A DNA stretch of 64,000 nucleotides from Methylobacterium amylolyticum (GCF_030700245.1 NZ_JAUYZI010000003.1:1-64000), one strand, 5' to 3'; numbered from the stretch's first letter, positions 24,759-34,711 are shown. Notes: generated by a model not told the origin, from the letters alone. A program made the numbers and translations.

Positions 24759-27700
24759 TCACTCGGCCGCCGGCAGCGCCGCTGTTCCGCCCCGGCGCCC
24801 GCGCCGGCGGGCCAGGAACCGGTGCCGCAGCCGGTCCAGGGCGAGGTAGACGACGGGGGTGGTGTACAGGGTCAGCACCTGGCTGACGATCAGGCCGCCG
24901 ACGATGGCGATGCCGAGCGGCCGGCGCAACTCCGCGCCCTCGCCGCCCGACAGGATCAGGGGCAGGGCGCCGAGCAGGGCGGCGAGCGTCGTCATCAGGA
25001 TCGGGCGCAGGCGCAGCAGGCAGGCTTCGCGGATCGCGTCGAACGGGTTCGCGCCGCGGGTGCGCTCGGCGTCGAGCGCCACGTCGATCATCATGATCGC
25101 GTTCTTCTTCACGATGCCGATCAGCAGGAACACGGCGATCAGCGCGATGATCGTGAACTCGGTGCCGGTCACCAGAAGCGCCAGCACCGCGCCGACCCCG
25201 GCCGAGGGCAGGGTCGAGAGGATGGTGAGCGGGTGCACGAAGCTCTCGTAGAGGATGCCGAGCACCGCGTAGACCGCCAGGATCGCGGCGAGGATGAGCA
25301 GCGGCTGGCGCGAGGCCGAGGCGACGTAGTTCTTGGCCGCACCGGCGAACTCGCCGTGCACGGTGGCCGGCAGCCGCAGCTCCGCCATCGCCCTGTCGAT
25401 CGCGGCGGTGGCGTCCGACAGGCTCTTGCCGGGGGCGAGGTTGAACGAGATCGTGGTCGCCACGAACAGGCCCTGGTGGCTGACCTGGACGGGCGCGTTG
25501 CCGGTCTCGAACCGGGCGAAGGCCGAGAGCGGCACCATCGTCTCCTTGGCGGACGAGACCGGCGCGCTCGACGAGGCGCCGCCCTTCGTCGCGGCGAGCG
25601 CGTTGGAGGAGGCGTTGCGGGCCGAGTCCGAGGCGATCGCCGCCGCGCTGGCGCTGGCGTCGGCCGCGCTCGTCGCGGTGGCCGCGGTCGCGGCGGCGAC
25701 GGCGCCCGCCGCGGATGCCCCGGTGCCGCTCGTGCCGATCGCCGCGTTGGTGTTGACGCTGCCCCCGGCCGCCACCGTGCCGGCCACCGCGTTGGTGACC
25801 GCCGAGCCGCGGGCGTTGCCCCCCGAGGTCGAGACGAAGATCCGCTTCAGCGTCTCCGGGGTCTCCAGGTAGCGCGGGGCGATCTCCATCACGACGTGGT
25901 ACTGGTTCAGCGGGTTGTAGATCGTCGAGACCTGGCGCTGGCCGAAGGCGTCGTAGAGGGTGTTGTCGATCTTGTCCGGGGTGATGCCGTAGCGGAAGGC
26001 GGTGGCGCGGTCGATCACGATCCGGCTCTCCAGGCCGCCCTCCTGCTGGTCGGAGGTCACGTCGGCGAAGGTCGGGTCCTTCTGGAGCGCGGCCACCAGC
26101 TTCGGCGCGGCGGCGAACAGCTCCTCCGCCGTGTCCCCCTGGAGGGTGTACTGGTACTGGGCGAAGCTCTGGCGCCCGCCCATCTGCAGGTCCTGGCGCG
26201 GGAAGACGTAGAGCCGGGCGCCGGCCACCTGCGCGAGCTTCGGGCGCAGCCGGCCCATCACGGCGCTCATCGAATCGCGCTCGCCCAGCGGCTTCAGGCC
26301 GACGAACACGTTGGCCGAGTTGGTGCCGCGCCCGCCGGTGAAGCCGACGATGCTCTCCACCGCCGGGTCGGCGCCGACGATCTGGGTGGCCTGGGTGAGC
26401 TTCTTCTCCATCGACTGGAAGGAGATGCGCTGGTCGGCCTGGATGCCGCCCATCATCTGCCCCGTGTCCTGCTCGGGGAAGAAGCCCTTCGGCACGATGA
26501 CGTAGAGGTAGATGTTGAGGCCGACCGTGGCGAGCAGGCTCAGCAGCACGAGGCGCGGGTGGCGCAGGGCCACCGACAGTGTCCGGTCGTAGCCGGCGTG
26601 CACGCCGTCGTAGGCGCCCTCCAGCGCCCGGACCAGGATGTTGCGTCGGGCCCCGGCCGCGTGTCCGTGCCCTTCCGGCCGCAGCAGTCGGGCGCACATC
26701 ATCGGCGTGGTCGTCAGGGACAAGACCAAAGAAATCAGGATCGCCAGCGACAGGGTGACGGCGAATTCCTGGAAGATGCGCCCGACCAGCCCGCCCATCA
26801 GCAGGATCGGCAGGAAGACGGCGATGAGCGACAGGCTCATCGAGATCACCGTGAAGCCGACCTCGCGGGCGCCGACCAGCGCCGCCTGGAGGCGCGGCTT
26901 GCCCATCTCGATGTGGCGCTGGATGTTCTCCAGGACGACGATGGCGTCGTCGACGACGAAGCCGGTGCCGATGATCAGCGCCATCAGCGACAGGATGTTG
27001 AGCGAGTAGTTCAGCAGGTACATCGCCGAGAAGGTGCCGACGATCGAGATCGGCACGGCCACCGCCGGGATCAGGGTGGCGCGCCCCGAGCGCAGGAACG
27101 CGTAGACCACGAGGATCACGAGGCCGACCGCGACGAGCAGCGTCTCCTCGGTGGCCGCGAGCGAGGCGCGGATCGTGGCCGAGCGGTCGCCGGTGAGCTT
27201 GACCTCGATGCCGCCGGGCAGGGCCGCGGTGATCTGCGGGAGCGCCGCCTTCACGGCGTTGATCGTCTCGATGACGTTGGCGCCGGGCTGCTTGTAGACG
27301 AACAGCAGGACCCCCGGCTTGCCGTTGACGATGCCGAGGTTGCGCTTGTCCTCGACGCCGTCGAGCACCGCGCCGACGTCGGTGAGCTTCACCGCGGCGC
27401 CGTTGCGGTAGGCCACGACGATGTCGCGGTAGTCGGCGGCCTTGCGGCCCTGGTCGTTGGCGTAGAGCTGGTAGCGCCGGTTGCCCGCGTCGATCTCGCC
27501 CTTGGGCGAGTTGGCGTTGGCCGAGGCCAGCGCCGCGCGGATGCCCTCCAGGCCGATGCCGTAGTGGAACAGGGCGGTGGGATCGAGTTCGACCCGCACG
27601 GCCGGCAGCGACGAGCCGCCGATGTCGACGTTGCCGACGCCGGGCAGTTGCGACAGCTTCTGCTGCACCACCGTGGCGGCGGAATCGTAGACCTGCCCCC

Positions 27701-28151
27701 GGGTCAGGGTGTCCGAGGTCATGCCGAGGATGACGATCGGCGTGTCGGCCGGGTTGAACTTGCGGTAGGTCGGGTTCTGGCGGAGCGCGGCGGGCAGGTC
27801 GGCGCGCGCCGCGTTGATCGCGGCCTGCACGTCGCGCGCCGCCCCGTCGATGTTGCGGTTCAGCCCGAACAGCAGCACGATCCGGGTGGTGCCGAGCGAA
27901 CTCGTCGAGGTCATCTCGTTGACGTCGGCGATGACCCCGAGCCGCCGCTCCAGGGGCGCGGCCACCGTGGTCGCCATCGTCTCCGGCGAGGCGCCGGCCA
28001 TCTGCGCCTGGACGAGGATGACGGGGAAGTCGACCTGCGGCAGCGGCGCCACCGGCAGCTTCAGGAACGCGAAGAGCCCGGCGAGCAGCACGCCGATCGT
28101 CAGCAGCGTGGTCGCGACCGGGCGGCGGATGAAGGGCTCGGAGATGTTCAC
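24759..28151 (-). CDS. RND multidrug efflux permease (MdtC-like) with Ala/Ser-rich insertion
   Basis: A 1130-residue proton-driven inner-membrane efflux pump of the HAE1/MdtBC type. It starts [20 protein letters not shown]; the proton-relay TM4 has [16 protein letters not shown], and the C-terminus has [19 protein letters not shown] and RLRPILMTT. Compared with the usual 1030-1040 residues it carries about 90 extra residues (approximately 775-865) made mostly of Ala, Ser, Thr, Gly and Asn in a periplasmic part. It probably pairs with the next RND gene as a heteromeric pump, as MdtB/MdtC do. Confidence 0.93.
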   Translation of the reverse strand: MNISEPFIRRPVATTLLTIGVLLAGLFAFLKLPVAPLPQVDFPVILVQAQMAGASPETMATTVAAPLERRLGVIADVNEMTSTSSLGTTRIVLLFGLNRNIDGAARDVQAAINAARADLPAALRQNPTYRKFNPADTPIVILGMTSDTLTRGQVYDSAATVVQQKLSQLPGVGNVDIGGSSLPAVRVELDPTALFHYGIGLEGIRAALASANANSPKGEIDAGNRRYQLYANDQGRKAADYRDIVVAYRNGAAVKLTDVGAVLDGVEDKRNLGIVNGKPGVLLFVYKQPGANVIETINAVKAALPQITAALPGGIEVKLTGDRSATIRASLAATEETLLVAVGLVILVVYAFLRSGRATLIPAVAVPISIVGTFSAMYLLNYSLNILSLMALIIGTGFVVDDAIVVLENIQRHIEMGKPRLQAALVGAREVGFTVISMSLSLIAVFLPILLMGGLVGRIFQEFAVTLSLAILISLVLSLTTTPMMCARLLRPEGHGHAAGARRNILVRALEGAYDGVHAGYDRTLSVALRHPRLVLLSLLATVGLNIYLYVIVPKGFFPEQDTGQMMGGIQADQRISFQSMEKKLTQATQIVGADPAVESIVGFTGGRGTNSANVFVGLKPLGERDSMSAVMGRLRPKLAQVAGARLYVFPRQDLQMGGRQSFAQYQYTLQGDTAEELFAAAPKLVAALQKDPTFADVTSDQQEGGLESRIVIDRATAFRYGITPDKIDNTLYDAFGQRQVSTIYNPLNQYHVVMEIAPRYLETPETLKRIFVSTSGGNARGSAVTNAVAGTVAAGGSVNTNAAIGTSGTGASAAGAVAAATAATATSAADASASAAAIASDSARNASSNALAATKGGASSSAPVSSAKETMVPLSAFARFETGNAPVQVSHQGLFVATTISFNLAPGKSLSDATAAIDRAMAELRLPATVHGEFAGAAKNYVASASRQPLLILAAILAVYAVLGILYESFVHPLTILSTLPSAGVGAVLALLVTGTEFTIIALIAVFLLIGIVKKNAIMMIDVALDAERTRGANPFDAIREACLLRLRPILMTTLAALLGALPLILSGGEGAELRRPLGIAIVGGLIVSQVLTLYTTPVVYLALDRLRHRFLARRRGRRGGTAALPAAE

Positions 28152-28729
28152 GGGAGCAGGCTCCCGCGGGATGAGTCACGCGGCTCGTGTGCGTTCCCTC
28201 CGCCCGCCCAAGTCAGGCCTGCCCGACTTGGGGTCCCTCGCGGATCTCGGGCAGGCCCGAGATCCGTGGGGGAGGGTGGCCCCGGCGTCAGCCGGGGTCG
28301 GGAGAGGGGAGCGACGGTGCCGGACGTGGCGCGCGCGTCGAGCGCCGCTCCGACCGTGTCGAGCACCCGCTTCAGGTTGCTCGCCACGAGATCGTTCGGG
28401 AAGCGCAGCACCGTGAAGCCCTGCGCCCGCAGCCACGCGTCGCGGGCGGCATCGCGGGTGCGCCGCGCCTCCGTCTCATGGGGCGCCCCATCGAGTTCGA
28501 CGATCAGACGCGCGGAGGCGCAGAGGAAATCGGCGATGTAAGGCGGGATCGGGGCCTGCCGGCGGAATTTCAGGCCGCGGAAACGGCCGCCGCGGACCTG
28601 CTGCCAGAATGCGTCCTCAGCCTTGGTGTGTAGCTTCCGCTGCTCCCTGGCGAAGGCTCGCAGGCGCGGATCGGGCCTCGGATGAGACCGCCCATCGTCC
28701 CGGCCGATGCCCGGTTCGAAACCAACACG
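28148..28729 (-). CDS. DUF559 endonuclease-like ORF (start unresolved)
   Basis: Encodes a DUF559 domain, a PD-(D/E)XK-like fold related to very-short-patch repair nucleases. Core features are EDAFWQQVRGG, GLKFRRQAPIPPYIADFLC, ARLIVELDGAPHE and LRAQGFTVLRFPNDLV. No ATG, GTG or TTG lies in frame ahead of the domain after repeat R3; CTG 28663 is the nearest possible initiator, so the true start is uncertain or lost. The C-terminus reads through repeat R2 and stops one base before the second RND gene. It sits between two copies of the palindromic repeat. It may be a relic or a repeat-associated cassette. Confidence 0.6.
   Translation of the reverse strand, partial: RVGFEPGIGRDDGRSHPRPDPRLRAFAREQRKLHTKAEDAFWQQVRGGRFRGLKFRRQAPIPPYIADFLCASARLIVELDGAPHETEARRTRDAARDAWLRAQGFTVLRFPNDLVASNLKRVLDTVGAALDARATSGTVAPLSRPRLTPGPPSPTDLGPARDPRGTPSRAGLTWAGGGNAHEPRDSSRGSLLP
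28196..28330. repeat. palindromic intergenic repeat R2 (half element)
   Basis: Contains the left module only: GGGGGAGGGTGGCCC, a GTCAGCC palindrome, and GGGAGAGGGGAGCGACGGTGCCGGA. Its outer arm is replaced by two other inverted repeats (AAGTCAGGCCTGCCCGACTT; GGATCTCGGGCAGGCCCGAG). It overlaps the 3' end of the DUF559 ORF. Confidence 0.75.
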
Positions 28730-28731
28730 CG

Positions 28732-28902
28732 CCCTCCCTCCCCCCTCTGCGGGGGAGGGAGGCCCCCGCGTGAGCGGGGGTCGGGAGAGGGGAGCGACGC
28801 CTCCGGAGAGGTCGCGCTGCGTGCCGCATCCGGCACCGTCGCGCTGCCCCTCTCCCCCCCCGCTGCGCGGGGTACCCTCCCCCGCAAAGGGGGGAGGGGG
28901 GG
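28732..28902. repeat. palindromic intergenic repeat R3
   Basis: A full-length element of about 170 bp with ends CCTCCCCCCTCTGCGGGGGAGGG and ACCCTCCCCCGCAAAGGGGG, in the same orientation as R1. It lies between the first RND gene and the DUF559 ORF. Confidence 0.85.
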
Positions 28903-28923
28903 CTGTGGCGGCGTTGCGCTCTG

Positions 28924-31900
28924 TCACGACAGCGCCTCGCCGGTTGAGACGTCTTGGCCGCCCCGCCCCGCGATCCGGCGCTCCAGCCGGTCGAACGCCA
29001 GGTAGATCACCGGCGTGGTGAACAGGGTCAGCACCTGGCTGACGATCAGGCCGCCGGCGATGCAGATGCCGAGCGGCTGGCGCAGCTCGGAGCCAACGCC
29101 GCTGCCGAGGATCAGCGGCACCGCCGCGAACAGGGCGGCGAGCGTGGTCATCAGGATCGGGCGGAAGCGCAGCAGGCAGGCCTGGAAGATCGCCTCGCGC
29201 GGCGGCAGGCCCTCCTCGCGCTCGGCCTGGAGCGCGAAGTCGATCATCATGATCGCGTTCTTCTTCACGATGCCGATCAAGAGCACGATGCCGATCACCG
29301 CGATGATGTCGAGCGACAGCCCGAACAGCATCAGGCCGACGAGCGCCCCGATCCCGGCGGAGGGCAGCGTCGAGAGGATGGTGATCGGGTGGATGAAGCT
29401 CTCGTAGAGCACGCCGAGCACGATGTAGACGGTGACGATGGCCGCGAGCACCAGGAACAGCTCGTTGCCCAGCGCCGCCTCGAAGGCGAAGACCGAGCCC
29501 TGCGGCACCACACGGAACGAGGGCGGCAGGCCGATCTCCCGCTCGACCCGCCCGATCGCCTCCACCGCCTGCCCCAGGGCCGCGCCGGGGGCGAGGTTGA
29601 ACGAGACGGTGGTCGCCGGGAACTGGCCGAGATGCGAGATCAGCAGCGGCGCCCGCCGCTCGGTGATCCGCGCGACCGAGGCGAGCGGCACCTGCCCGTT
29701 GGTGGCGGTGGAGGAGGGCAGGTAGATCGCGTTGAGGCTGTCGAGCGTCCGGTGCAGGGCCGGGTCGGCTTCGAGGATCACCCGATACTGGTTCGACTGG
29801 GTGAAGATCGTCGAGATGATGCGCTGGCCGAAGGCGTCGTAGAGCGCGTTGTCGATGGTGGCCGGGGTGATGCCGTAGCGGCCGGCGGTGGGCCGGTCGA
29901 TGGTGATGTAGGCGGCCAGGCCCTGGCCCTGGTGGTCGCTCGCCACGTCGGCGACGACCGGCGACTTGGCCAGCGCCTCGGTGAAGCGCGGCACCCAGGT
30001 CTCGAAGTCGTCGAGGTTCGGGCTCTCCAGGATGACCTGGTACTGGGTCGCCGAGACCGCGGTGTCGATGGTCAGGTCCTGGACCGGCTGAAGGTAGAGG
30101 CGCACGCCGGTCTCGGCCGCGGTCGCCGCGTTGATCCGCCGGATGATCGCGCTGGCGTTGGCGCTGCGCTCGGAGCGCGGCTTGAGGTTGATCAGCAGGC
30201 GCCCGGAATTGAGCGTGACGTTCTGGCCGTCGACCCCGATGAACGAGGACAGGCTCGCCACGTCCGGGTCCTTCAGGACGATGGCCGCGATCCGCTGCTG
30301 GCGCTCGGCCATCGCCGCGTAGGACACCGACTGGTCGGCCTGGGTGATGCCCTGGATCACGCCGGTGTCCTGCACCGGGAAGAAGCCCTTGGGGATCACC
30401 ACGAACAGGTAGGCGGTGAGCGCCACGGTGCCGAGCGTCACCAGCAGCGTCAGGCCCTGGTGGTCGAGGACGATCCGCAGCGAGCGGCCGTAGGAGGCGA
30501 TCACCCCGTCCACCGCCTGCCGGCCGAGGCGCGCGAAGACGCCCTCGCGGCGCGCCTTGGCCTCCGGCACGTGCTTGAGGAGGCGCGCGCACAGCATAGG
30601 CACCAGGGTGAGCGAGACCACCGCCGAGATGATGATGGTCGCCGCCAGGGTGATCGCGAACTCGTGGAACAGTCGCCCGACCACGTCGCCCATGAACAGC
30701 AGCGGGATCAGCACGGCGATCAGCGAGACGGTGAGCGAGATGATGGTGAAGCCGATCTCGCGCGAGCCCTTCAGCGCCGCTTCGAGCGGCGAATCCCCGG
30801 CCTCCACGTGGCGGGCGATGTTCTCGATCACCACGATCGCGTCGTCGACGACGAAGCCGGTGGCGATGGTGAGCGCCATCAGCGACAGGTTGTCGAGCGA
30901 GAACCCGTACAGGTCCATCACCGACAGGGCGCCGACGAGGGACAGCGGCACCGACAGGCTGGGGATGAGGGTTGCGGACAGGCTGCGCAGGAACAGGAAG
31001 ATGACGAGGACGACGAGGGCGATGGCGAGCCCCAGCTCGAACTGCACGTCCTCCACCGAGGCGCGGATCGTCGTCGTCCGGTCGGTGAGGGGAGCCACCG
31101 CCACCGCCGCCGGCAGGCTGGCCTGGAGCTGCGGCAGTAGCGCCTTGATCTTGTCCACCGTCGCGATGACGTTCGCGCCCGGCTGGCGCTGGATGTTGAG
31201 GATGACGGCCGGCGTCTCGTCGGCCCAGGCGCCGAGCTTGGTGTTCTCCGGCCCTTCGACCACGTCGGCGACATCGGAGAGCTTCACCGGCGCACCGTTG
31301 CGGTAGGCGATGATCGCCGCGTCGTAGGCTTTCGGGTCGCGGATCTGGTCGTTGGCGTTGATCGCGTAGGACTGCTTCGGCCCGTCGATCGTGCCCTTCG
31401 GCGTGTTGACGTTGAGGTTGGTGATCGTGGTGCGCAGGTCGTCGATGTTCAGGCCGTAGGCGGCGAGCGCCCGGGCGTTGAAGCGCACCCGCACCGCCGG
31501 CCGCTGCCCGCCGGAGATGCTGACGAGGCCGACGCCGGCCACTTGGCTGATCTTCTGGGCGAGCCGCGTCTCGGCCAGATCCCGCACCTGGGTGAGCGGC
31601 AGCGTCTTCGAGGTCAGCGCCAGCGTCAGCACCGGGGCGTCGGCCGGGTTCACCTTGGCGTAGACGGGAGGTGCGGGAAGGTCGGACGGCAAAAGATTGC
31701 CGGCGGCGTTGATCGCCGCCTGGACCTGCTGCTCGGCGACATCCAGGGCGAGGTCGAGGTTGAACTGGAGCGTGATGACCGAGGCGCCCGCCGAGGATTG
31801 CGAGGTCATCTGGTTGAGGTTGGCGAGCTGCCCGAACTGCCGCTCCAGCGGCGCCGTGACCGAGGAGGTCATCACCTCGGGCGAGGCGCCGGGATAGAAT

Positions 31901-32046
31901 GTCTGGACCTGGATCGTCGGGTAGTCGACCGAGGGCAGGGCCGAGACCGGCAGGTTGAGATACGACACCCCGCCGACGATCAGGATCGCCAGCATCAGGA
32001 GCGTCGTCGCGACCGGACGCAGGATGAACAGGCGCGACGGGTTCAT
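28924..32046 (-). CDS. RND multidrug efflux permease (MdtB-like)
   Basis: A 1040-residue inner-membrane RND pump of normal length. It begins [22 protein letters not shown]4 carries [19 protein letters not shown], the C-terminal half [20 protein letters not shown] and RFRPILMTT. It follows the membrane-fusion gene and precedes a second RND pump, the arrangement of mdtABC, where the two permeases form a mixed trimer. Substrates in enterobacteria include bile salts and novobiocin; here unknown. The C-terminal end is 22 bp from repeat R3. Confidence 0.94.
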   Translation of the reverse strand: MNPSRLFILRPVATTLLMLAILIVGGVSYLNLPVSALPSVDYPTIQVQTFYPGASPEVMTSSVTAPLERQFGQLANLNQMTSQSSAGASVITLQFNLDLALDVAEQQVQAAINAAGNLLPSDLPAPPVYAKVNPADAPVLTLALTSKTLPLTQVRDLAETRLAQKISQVAGVGLVSISGGQRPAVRVRFNARALAAYGLNIDDLRTTITNLNVNTPKGTIDGPKQSYAINANDQIRDPKAYDAAIIAYRNGAPVKLSDVADVVEGPENTKLGAWADETPAVILNIQRQPGANVIATVDKIKALLPQLQASLPAAVAVAPLTDRTTTIRASVEDVQFELGLAIALVVLVIFLFLRSLSATLIPSLSVPLSLVGALSVMDLYGFSLDNLSLMALTIATGFVVDDAIVVIENIARHVEAGDSPLEAALKGSREIGFTIISLTVSLIAVLIPLLFMGDVVGRLFHEFAITLAATIIISAVVSLTLVPMLCARLLKHVPEAKARREGVFARLGRQAVDGVIASYGRSLRIVLDHQGLTLLVTLGTVALTAYLFVVIPKGFFPVQDTGVIQGITQADQSVSYAAMAERQQRIAAIVLKDPDVASLSSFIGVDGQNVTLNSGRLLINLKPRSERSANASAIIRRINAATAAETGVRLYLQPVQDLTIDTAVSATQYQVILESPNLDDFETWVPRFTEALAKSPVVADVASDHQGQGLAAYITIDRPTAGRYGITPATIDNALYDAFGQRIISTIFTQSNQYRVILEADPALHRTLDSLNAIYLPSSTATNGQVPLASVARITERRAPLLISHLGQFPATTVSFNLAPGAALGQAVEAIGRVEREIGLPPSFRVVPQGSVFAFEAALGNELFLVLAAIVTVYIVLGVLYESFIHPITILSTLPSAGIGALVGLMLFGLSLDIIAVIGIVLLIGIVKKNAIMMIDFALQAEREEGLPPREAIFQACLLRFRPILMTTLAALFAAVPLILGSGVGSELRQPLGICIAGGLIVSQVLTLFTTPVIYLAFDRLERRIAGRGGQDVSTGEALS

Positions 32047-32066
32047 GCCGCCGCCCCGCGCCGCAT

Positions 32067-32230
32067 TCCCCTCCCCCCTCTGCGGGGGAGGGTGGCCCGG
32101 CCGTCAGGCCAGGTCGGGAGAGGGGAGCGACGGTGCCGGAGAGGTCGCGACGCGAGCCACACCCTGCACAGGCGCTCCCCTCTCCCCCCCTGCTGCGCAG
32201 GGTACCCTCCCCCGCAGAGGGGGGAGGGAA
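32067..32230. repeat. palindromic intergenic repeat R4
   Basis: A full element: CTCCCCCCTCTGCGGGGGAGGGT, CCGTCAGGCCAGG, GGAGCGACGGTGCCGGAGAG, then TACCCTCCCCCGCAGAGGGG. It fills the gap between the fusion-protein gene and the first pump gene, in the orientation of R1 and R3. Confidence 0.85.
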
Positions 32231-32266
32231 GGGCGTGGCGCGGGTCGGATGTTCGTACTGCGGACC

Positions 32267-33715
32267 TCACGGCGCCTGACGGTGCCGCCTGCGACCGCCC
32301 TCCTTGACCGCGTCCTTGCCCGCCTCCTGGCTCGTGTCCTTGCCGGTCTCCTTGCCGGATTCCTGGCCAGCCGATGGACCGGCGGCCGGCGCGCCCTGCG
32401 TGGCCCCCTGCTGCGGTGCGTCCTGCGCCGCGGCGTCCGCCCCACCGGCCGGGTGGCCGGCCGCGGACGCCTGCGCCCCGTCCGTGATCCGCACGTCCGC
32501 CCCGTCCTTCAGCCGGTCGGTGCCGTCCGTGACGACGCGGTCGCCGGGCTTGAGGCCGGAGACCACCACCGTGTTGGTCCCGTCGGTCTCCCCGGTCTTG
32601 ATCGGGCGGACGACGACCTTCTTGTCCCCGTCCATCAGGTAGACGTAGGTTCCGGGCGTGCCCTGGAGGATCGCCGCGTTCGGCACGAGCGCGGCGTCCT
32701 TCACCGTGTCGACCGTCAGCCGGGCGTTGACGAACTGGTTCGGGAACAGCTCGTCGTCGCCGTTGTCGAACAGGGCGCGCAGCTTCACCGTGCCGGTGGT
32801 CGTGTCGATCTGGTTGTCGACCGTGTCGAGGCGTCCCACCGCGATCTGGTGGGCGTCGCCGCGGTCGTAGGCGCGCACGTCGAGCTTGGCCCCGGCGCGC
32901 ACCCGGCGCATCACCCGGTTCACGTCGTCCTCGGGCAGGGTGAACACCACCGAGATCGGGTGGAGCTGCGTCACCACCACGATGTTGGTCGAGCCGGCCG
33001 AGATGTAGTTGCCCTGGTCGACCTGCCGCAGCCCCACCCGGCCGTCGACCGGCGCGATGATGCGCGCGTAGGCGATGTTGAGCTTCTGCTGGTCGACGAG
33101 CGCCTGGTCGGCGGCGACCGTGCCCTCGTTCTGCTTCACCAGCGCACCCTGCGTGTCGACGTTCTGCTTCGAGATCGAGTCCTGACGGTTCAGCGTCTGG
33201 TAGCGCTGGAGGTCGAGCTTCGAGTTCTGGAGCAGCGCCTGGTCGCGGGCGAGCTGGCCCTGGTACTGGGCGAGCAACGCCTCGTAGGGCCGCGCGTCGA
33301 TCTGGGCGAGTTCGTCGCCGGCCTTGACCGTCTGGCCCTCGCGGAACTTCACCGCAGTGAGGTAGCCGCTGATCTGCGACTTCACCGTCACCGTGGCGAG
33401 CGGCGTGACCGTGCCGAGGCCCTGGAGCACCACCGGCATGTCGCCGGTCGTCACCGGCGCGATGCCCACCGCCTGCGGCATGTCCGCCCCGCCGCGCCGG
33501 CCGCCGCCCTTGCCGCCGCGGTGCGCGGCGGCCGGCCCGGCGCCGGGCTCGACCCGCGCCTCGTACCAGCGGTGGCCGATCGCCCCCGCGCCGGCGAGCA
33601 GGACGAGCAGCAGCAGCCAGCGGATCGGCCGGAACCGCCGCTTGGTCCGTGCGGGAGCGTCCGCCGGCTTGTAGGCCCGCGCCGTGTCGGTGCGGATCGG
33701 TGAACTCTCGTTCAT
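32267..33715 (-). CDS. RND periplasmic membrane-fusion protein (MdtA/AcrA type)
   Basis: A 482-residue adaptor linking the RND pumps to the outer-membrane factor. An N-terminal membrane anchor (about residues 31-47, IRWLLLLVLLAGAGAIG) is followed by a Gly/Lys-rich linker, a lipoyl half-motif (VTVKSQISGYLTAVKFREGQ), an alpha-helical hairpin rich in Gln and Leu, the second lipoyl half (APVDGRVGLRQVDQGNYI), and a barrel. The C-terminal 70 residues are an unusual Ala/Gln/Gly then Lys/Glu/Asp-rich tail. First gene of the operon; the start follows a conserved-looking MNES opening. Confidence 0.92.
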   Translation of the reverse strand: MNESSPIRTDTARAYKPADAPARTKRRFRPIRWLLLLVLLAGAGAIGHRWYEARVEPGAGPAAAHRGGKGGGRRGGADMPQAVGIAPVTTGDMPVVLQGLGTVTPLATVTVKSQISGYLTAVKFREGQTVKAGDELAQIDARPYEALLAQYQGQLARDQALLQNSKLDLQRYQTLNRQDSISKQNVDTQGALVKQNEGTVAADQALVDQQKLNIAYARIIAPVDGRVGLRQVDQGNYISAGSTNIVVVTQLHPISVVFTLPEDDVNRVMRRVRAGAKLDVRAYDRGDAHQIAVGRLDTVDNQIDTTTGTVKLRALFDNGDDELFPNQFVNARLTVDTVKDAALVPNAAILQGTPGTYVYLMDGDKKVVVRPIKTGETDGTNTVVVSGLKPGDRVVTDGTDRLKDGADVRITDGAQASAAGHPAGGADAAAQDAPQQGATQGAPAAGPSAGQESGKETGKDTSQEAGKDAVKEGGRRRHRQAP

Positions 33716-33825
33716 GCCTGACTAGAGCACAGGCCGGGCGCCTCCGCGACCGGCCGCGACTCTATCCCTCGTTTCCGCGCCTCCCGGCCCGCATCCCCTC
33801 CCGCCCCGGTGGAGATGCGTCCGGC

Positions 33826-33838
33826 CCCCAATATGGGG
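33826..33838. promoter_or_regulatory. possible operator upstream of the efflux operon
   Basis: Inverted repeat CCCCA-ATA-TGGGG about 110 bp before the fusion-protein start. No dedicated regulator gene is adjacent, and promoter boxes are not obvious. Confidence 0.25.
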
Positions 33839-33939
33839 TGTGGTGCTGTACGGGACCGGAACGATGCGCCCGGACCACTGCGTATCGCGGGCCCGCCCGC
33901 TCGATGGCCCGGGCACCGTGCTCGGGCAATGCGCCGTGA

Positions 33940-34095
33940 CTAGGGCGCCCGGGTTTCGCCCGTGTTGCTGCCCGTGTTCGCGTAGGCGCGCAGAACGTCG
34001 CGGAACGGATCGTCCACCGGCGTCACCGGCATCGCGAGCCGCAGGGCGAGGCCCAGACCGGTGATCGCCGCAGCGAGGAGGAAGCAGGTGCGCAT
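33940..34095 (-). CDS. 51-residue single-span membrane peptide
   Basis: A small protein starting MRTCFLLAAAITGLGLALRL, i.e. one hydrophobic segment that could be a signal peptide or membrane span, followed by a polar tail of about 27 residues ending NTGSNTGETRAP. No family recognised. The Shine-Dalgarno is weak. It lies upstream of, and on the same strand as, the efflux operon, 224 bp away, with a strong hairpin in its leader. Coding status is moderate because of its size. Confidence 0.4.
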   Translation of the reverse strand: MRTCFLLAAAITGLGLALRLAMPVTPVDDPFRDVLRAYANTGSNTGETRAP

Positions 34096-34115
34096 CGGCG
34101 TCCCGCGGACGAGAA

Positions 34116-34145
34116 AGGGCCACCGACCCTGGGGTCGATGGCCCT
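34116..34145 (-). promoter_or_regulatory. long leader hairpin
   Basis: Arms AGGGCCACCGACCC and GGGTCGATGGCCCT (one mismatch) face each other across a 2-base loop, followed on the minus strand by TTTCTC. It lies 20 bases before the 51-residue ORF and could act as an attenuator or terminator. Otherwise nothing is seen from 34146 to 34379. Confidence 0.45.
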
Positions 34146-34379
34146 CTATAGGGACCGGTGCGGCGCACCGCGAGAGGCGGAGCGAGGGGGCAGAGCCCCG
34201 CCGGTTGCGAGCGCCGCGCCGGCCGTGATCGGAAGGTACGTCACGGCTGATGAATGTCAATAATCGTCAGCCGTCGCATTCGGGCATCGCGGCGCGTCTG
34301 TGCGTCGGCGCACATTTCGTGGATCGGACGTCGCCATGCGCTCCCATGTCTCGATCGGTTGAACGCGCTGCAGCACGGC

Positions 34380-34431
34380 TTCGCAGCGACCTCTGGGCGT
34401 GCTATAACTTCGTTTGTAGCTACATTGTAGC
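34380..34431 (+). promoter_or_regulatory. toxin-antitoxin promoter and operator
   Basis: TTCGCA (34380-34385) and TATAAC (34403-34408), 17 bp apart, are followed by the palindrome TGTAGCTACA (34415-34424) and another half-site TGTAGC (34426-34431). The palindrome near the predicted transcription start suits autorepression by the antitoxin complex. Confidence 0.55.
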
Positions 34432-34452
34432 GTCGATGGCGGGAGGCGAGGC

Positions 34453-34710
34453 ATGGCGACGGATACCGTGGTTCGGGCCCGGATCGATGCGGCGACGAAG
34501 GAGCAGGCCGCCGAGGCGCTGGCCGCGATGGGGCTGTCGATCTCCGACGCGATCCGTCTGCTCATGGTACGCGTCGCATCCGACAAGGCGCTCCCCTTTC
34601 CGGTGAAGGTCCCGAACGCGACCACGCGTCGAGCCATGGCCGAACTGGAAAAGGGCGGGGGGGAGCGCTTCGGCTCGGCCGAGGCGCTGTTCGAGGATCT
34701 GGGCCTCTGA
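34453..34710 (+). CDS. RelB/DinJ-type antitoxin
   Basis: An 85-residue antitoxin. The N-terminal ribbon-helix-helix part has VVRARIDAATKEQAAEALAAMGLSIS then DAIRLLMVRVASDKALPF, the RelB/DinJ pattern. The C-terminal part should wrap the toxin. GGGAGGCGAGG precedes the ATG. It is followed one base later by the toxin start, as expected for a coupled pair. The palindrome upstream is its likely operator. Confidence 0.9.
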   Translation: MATDTVVRARIDAATKEQAAEALAAMGLSISDAIRLLMVRVASDKALPFPVKVPNATTRRAMAELEKGGGERFGSAEALFEDLGL

Positions 34711-34711
34711 C

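Noticed and set aside
23035..28179. 1714-codon minus-strand frame across the outer-membrane factor and second pump
   Set aside because: Only the 495-residue lipoprotein at its end is real. The rest is an off-frame image of the pump and repeat R1.
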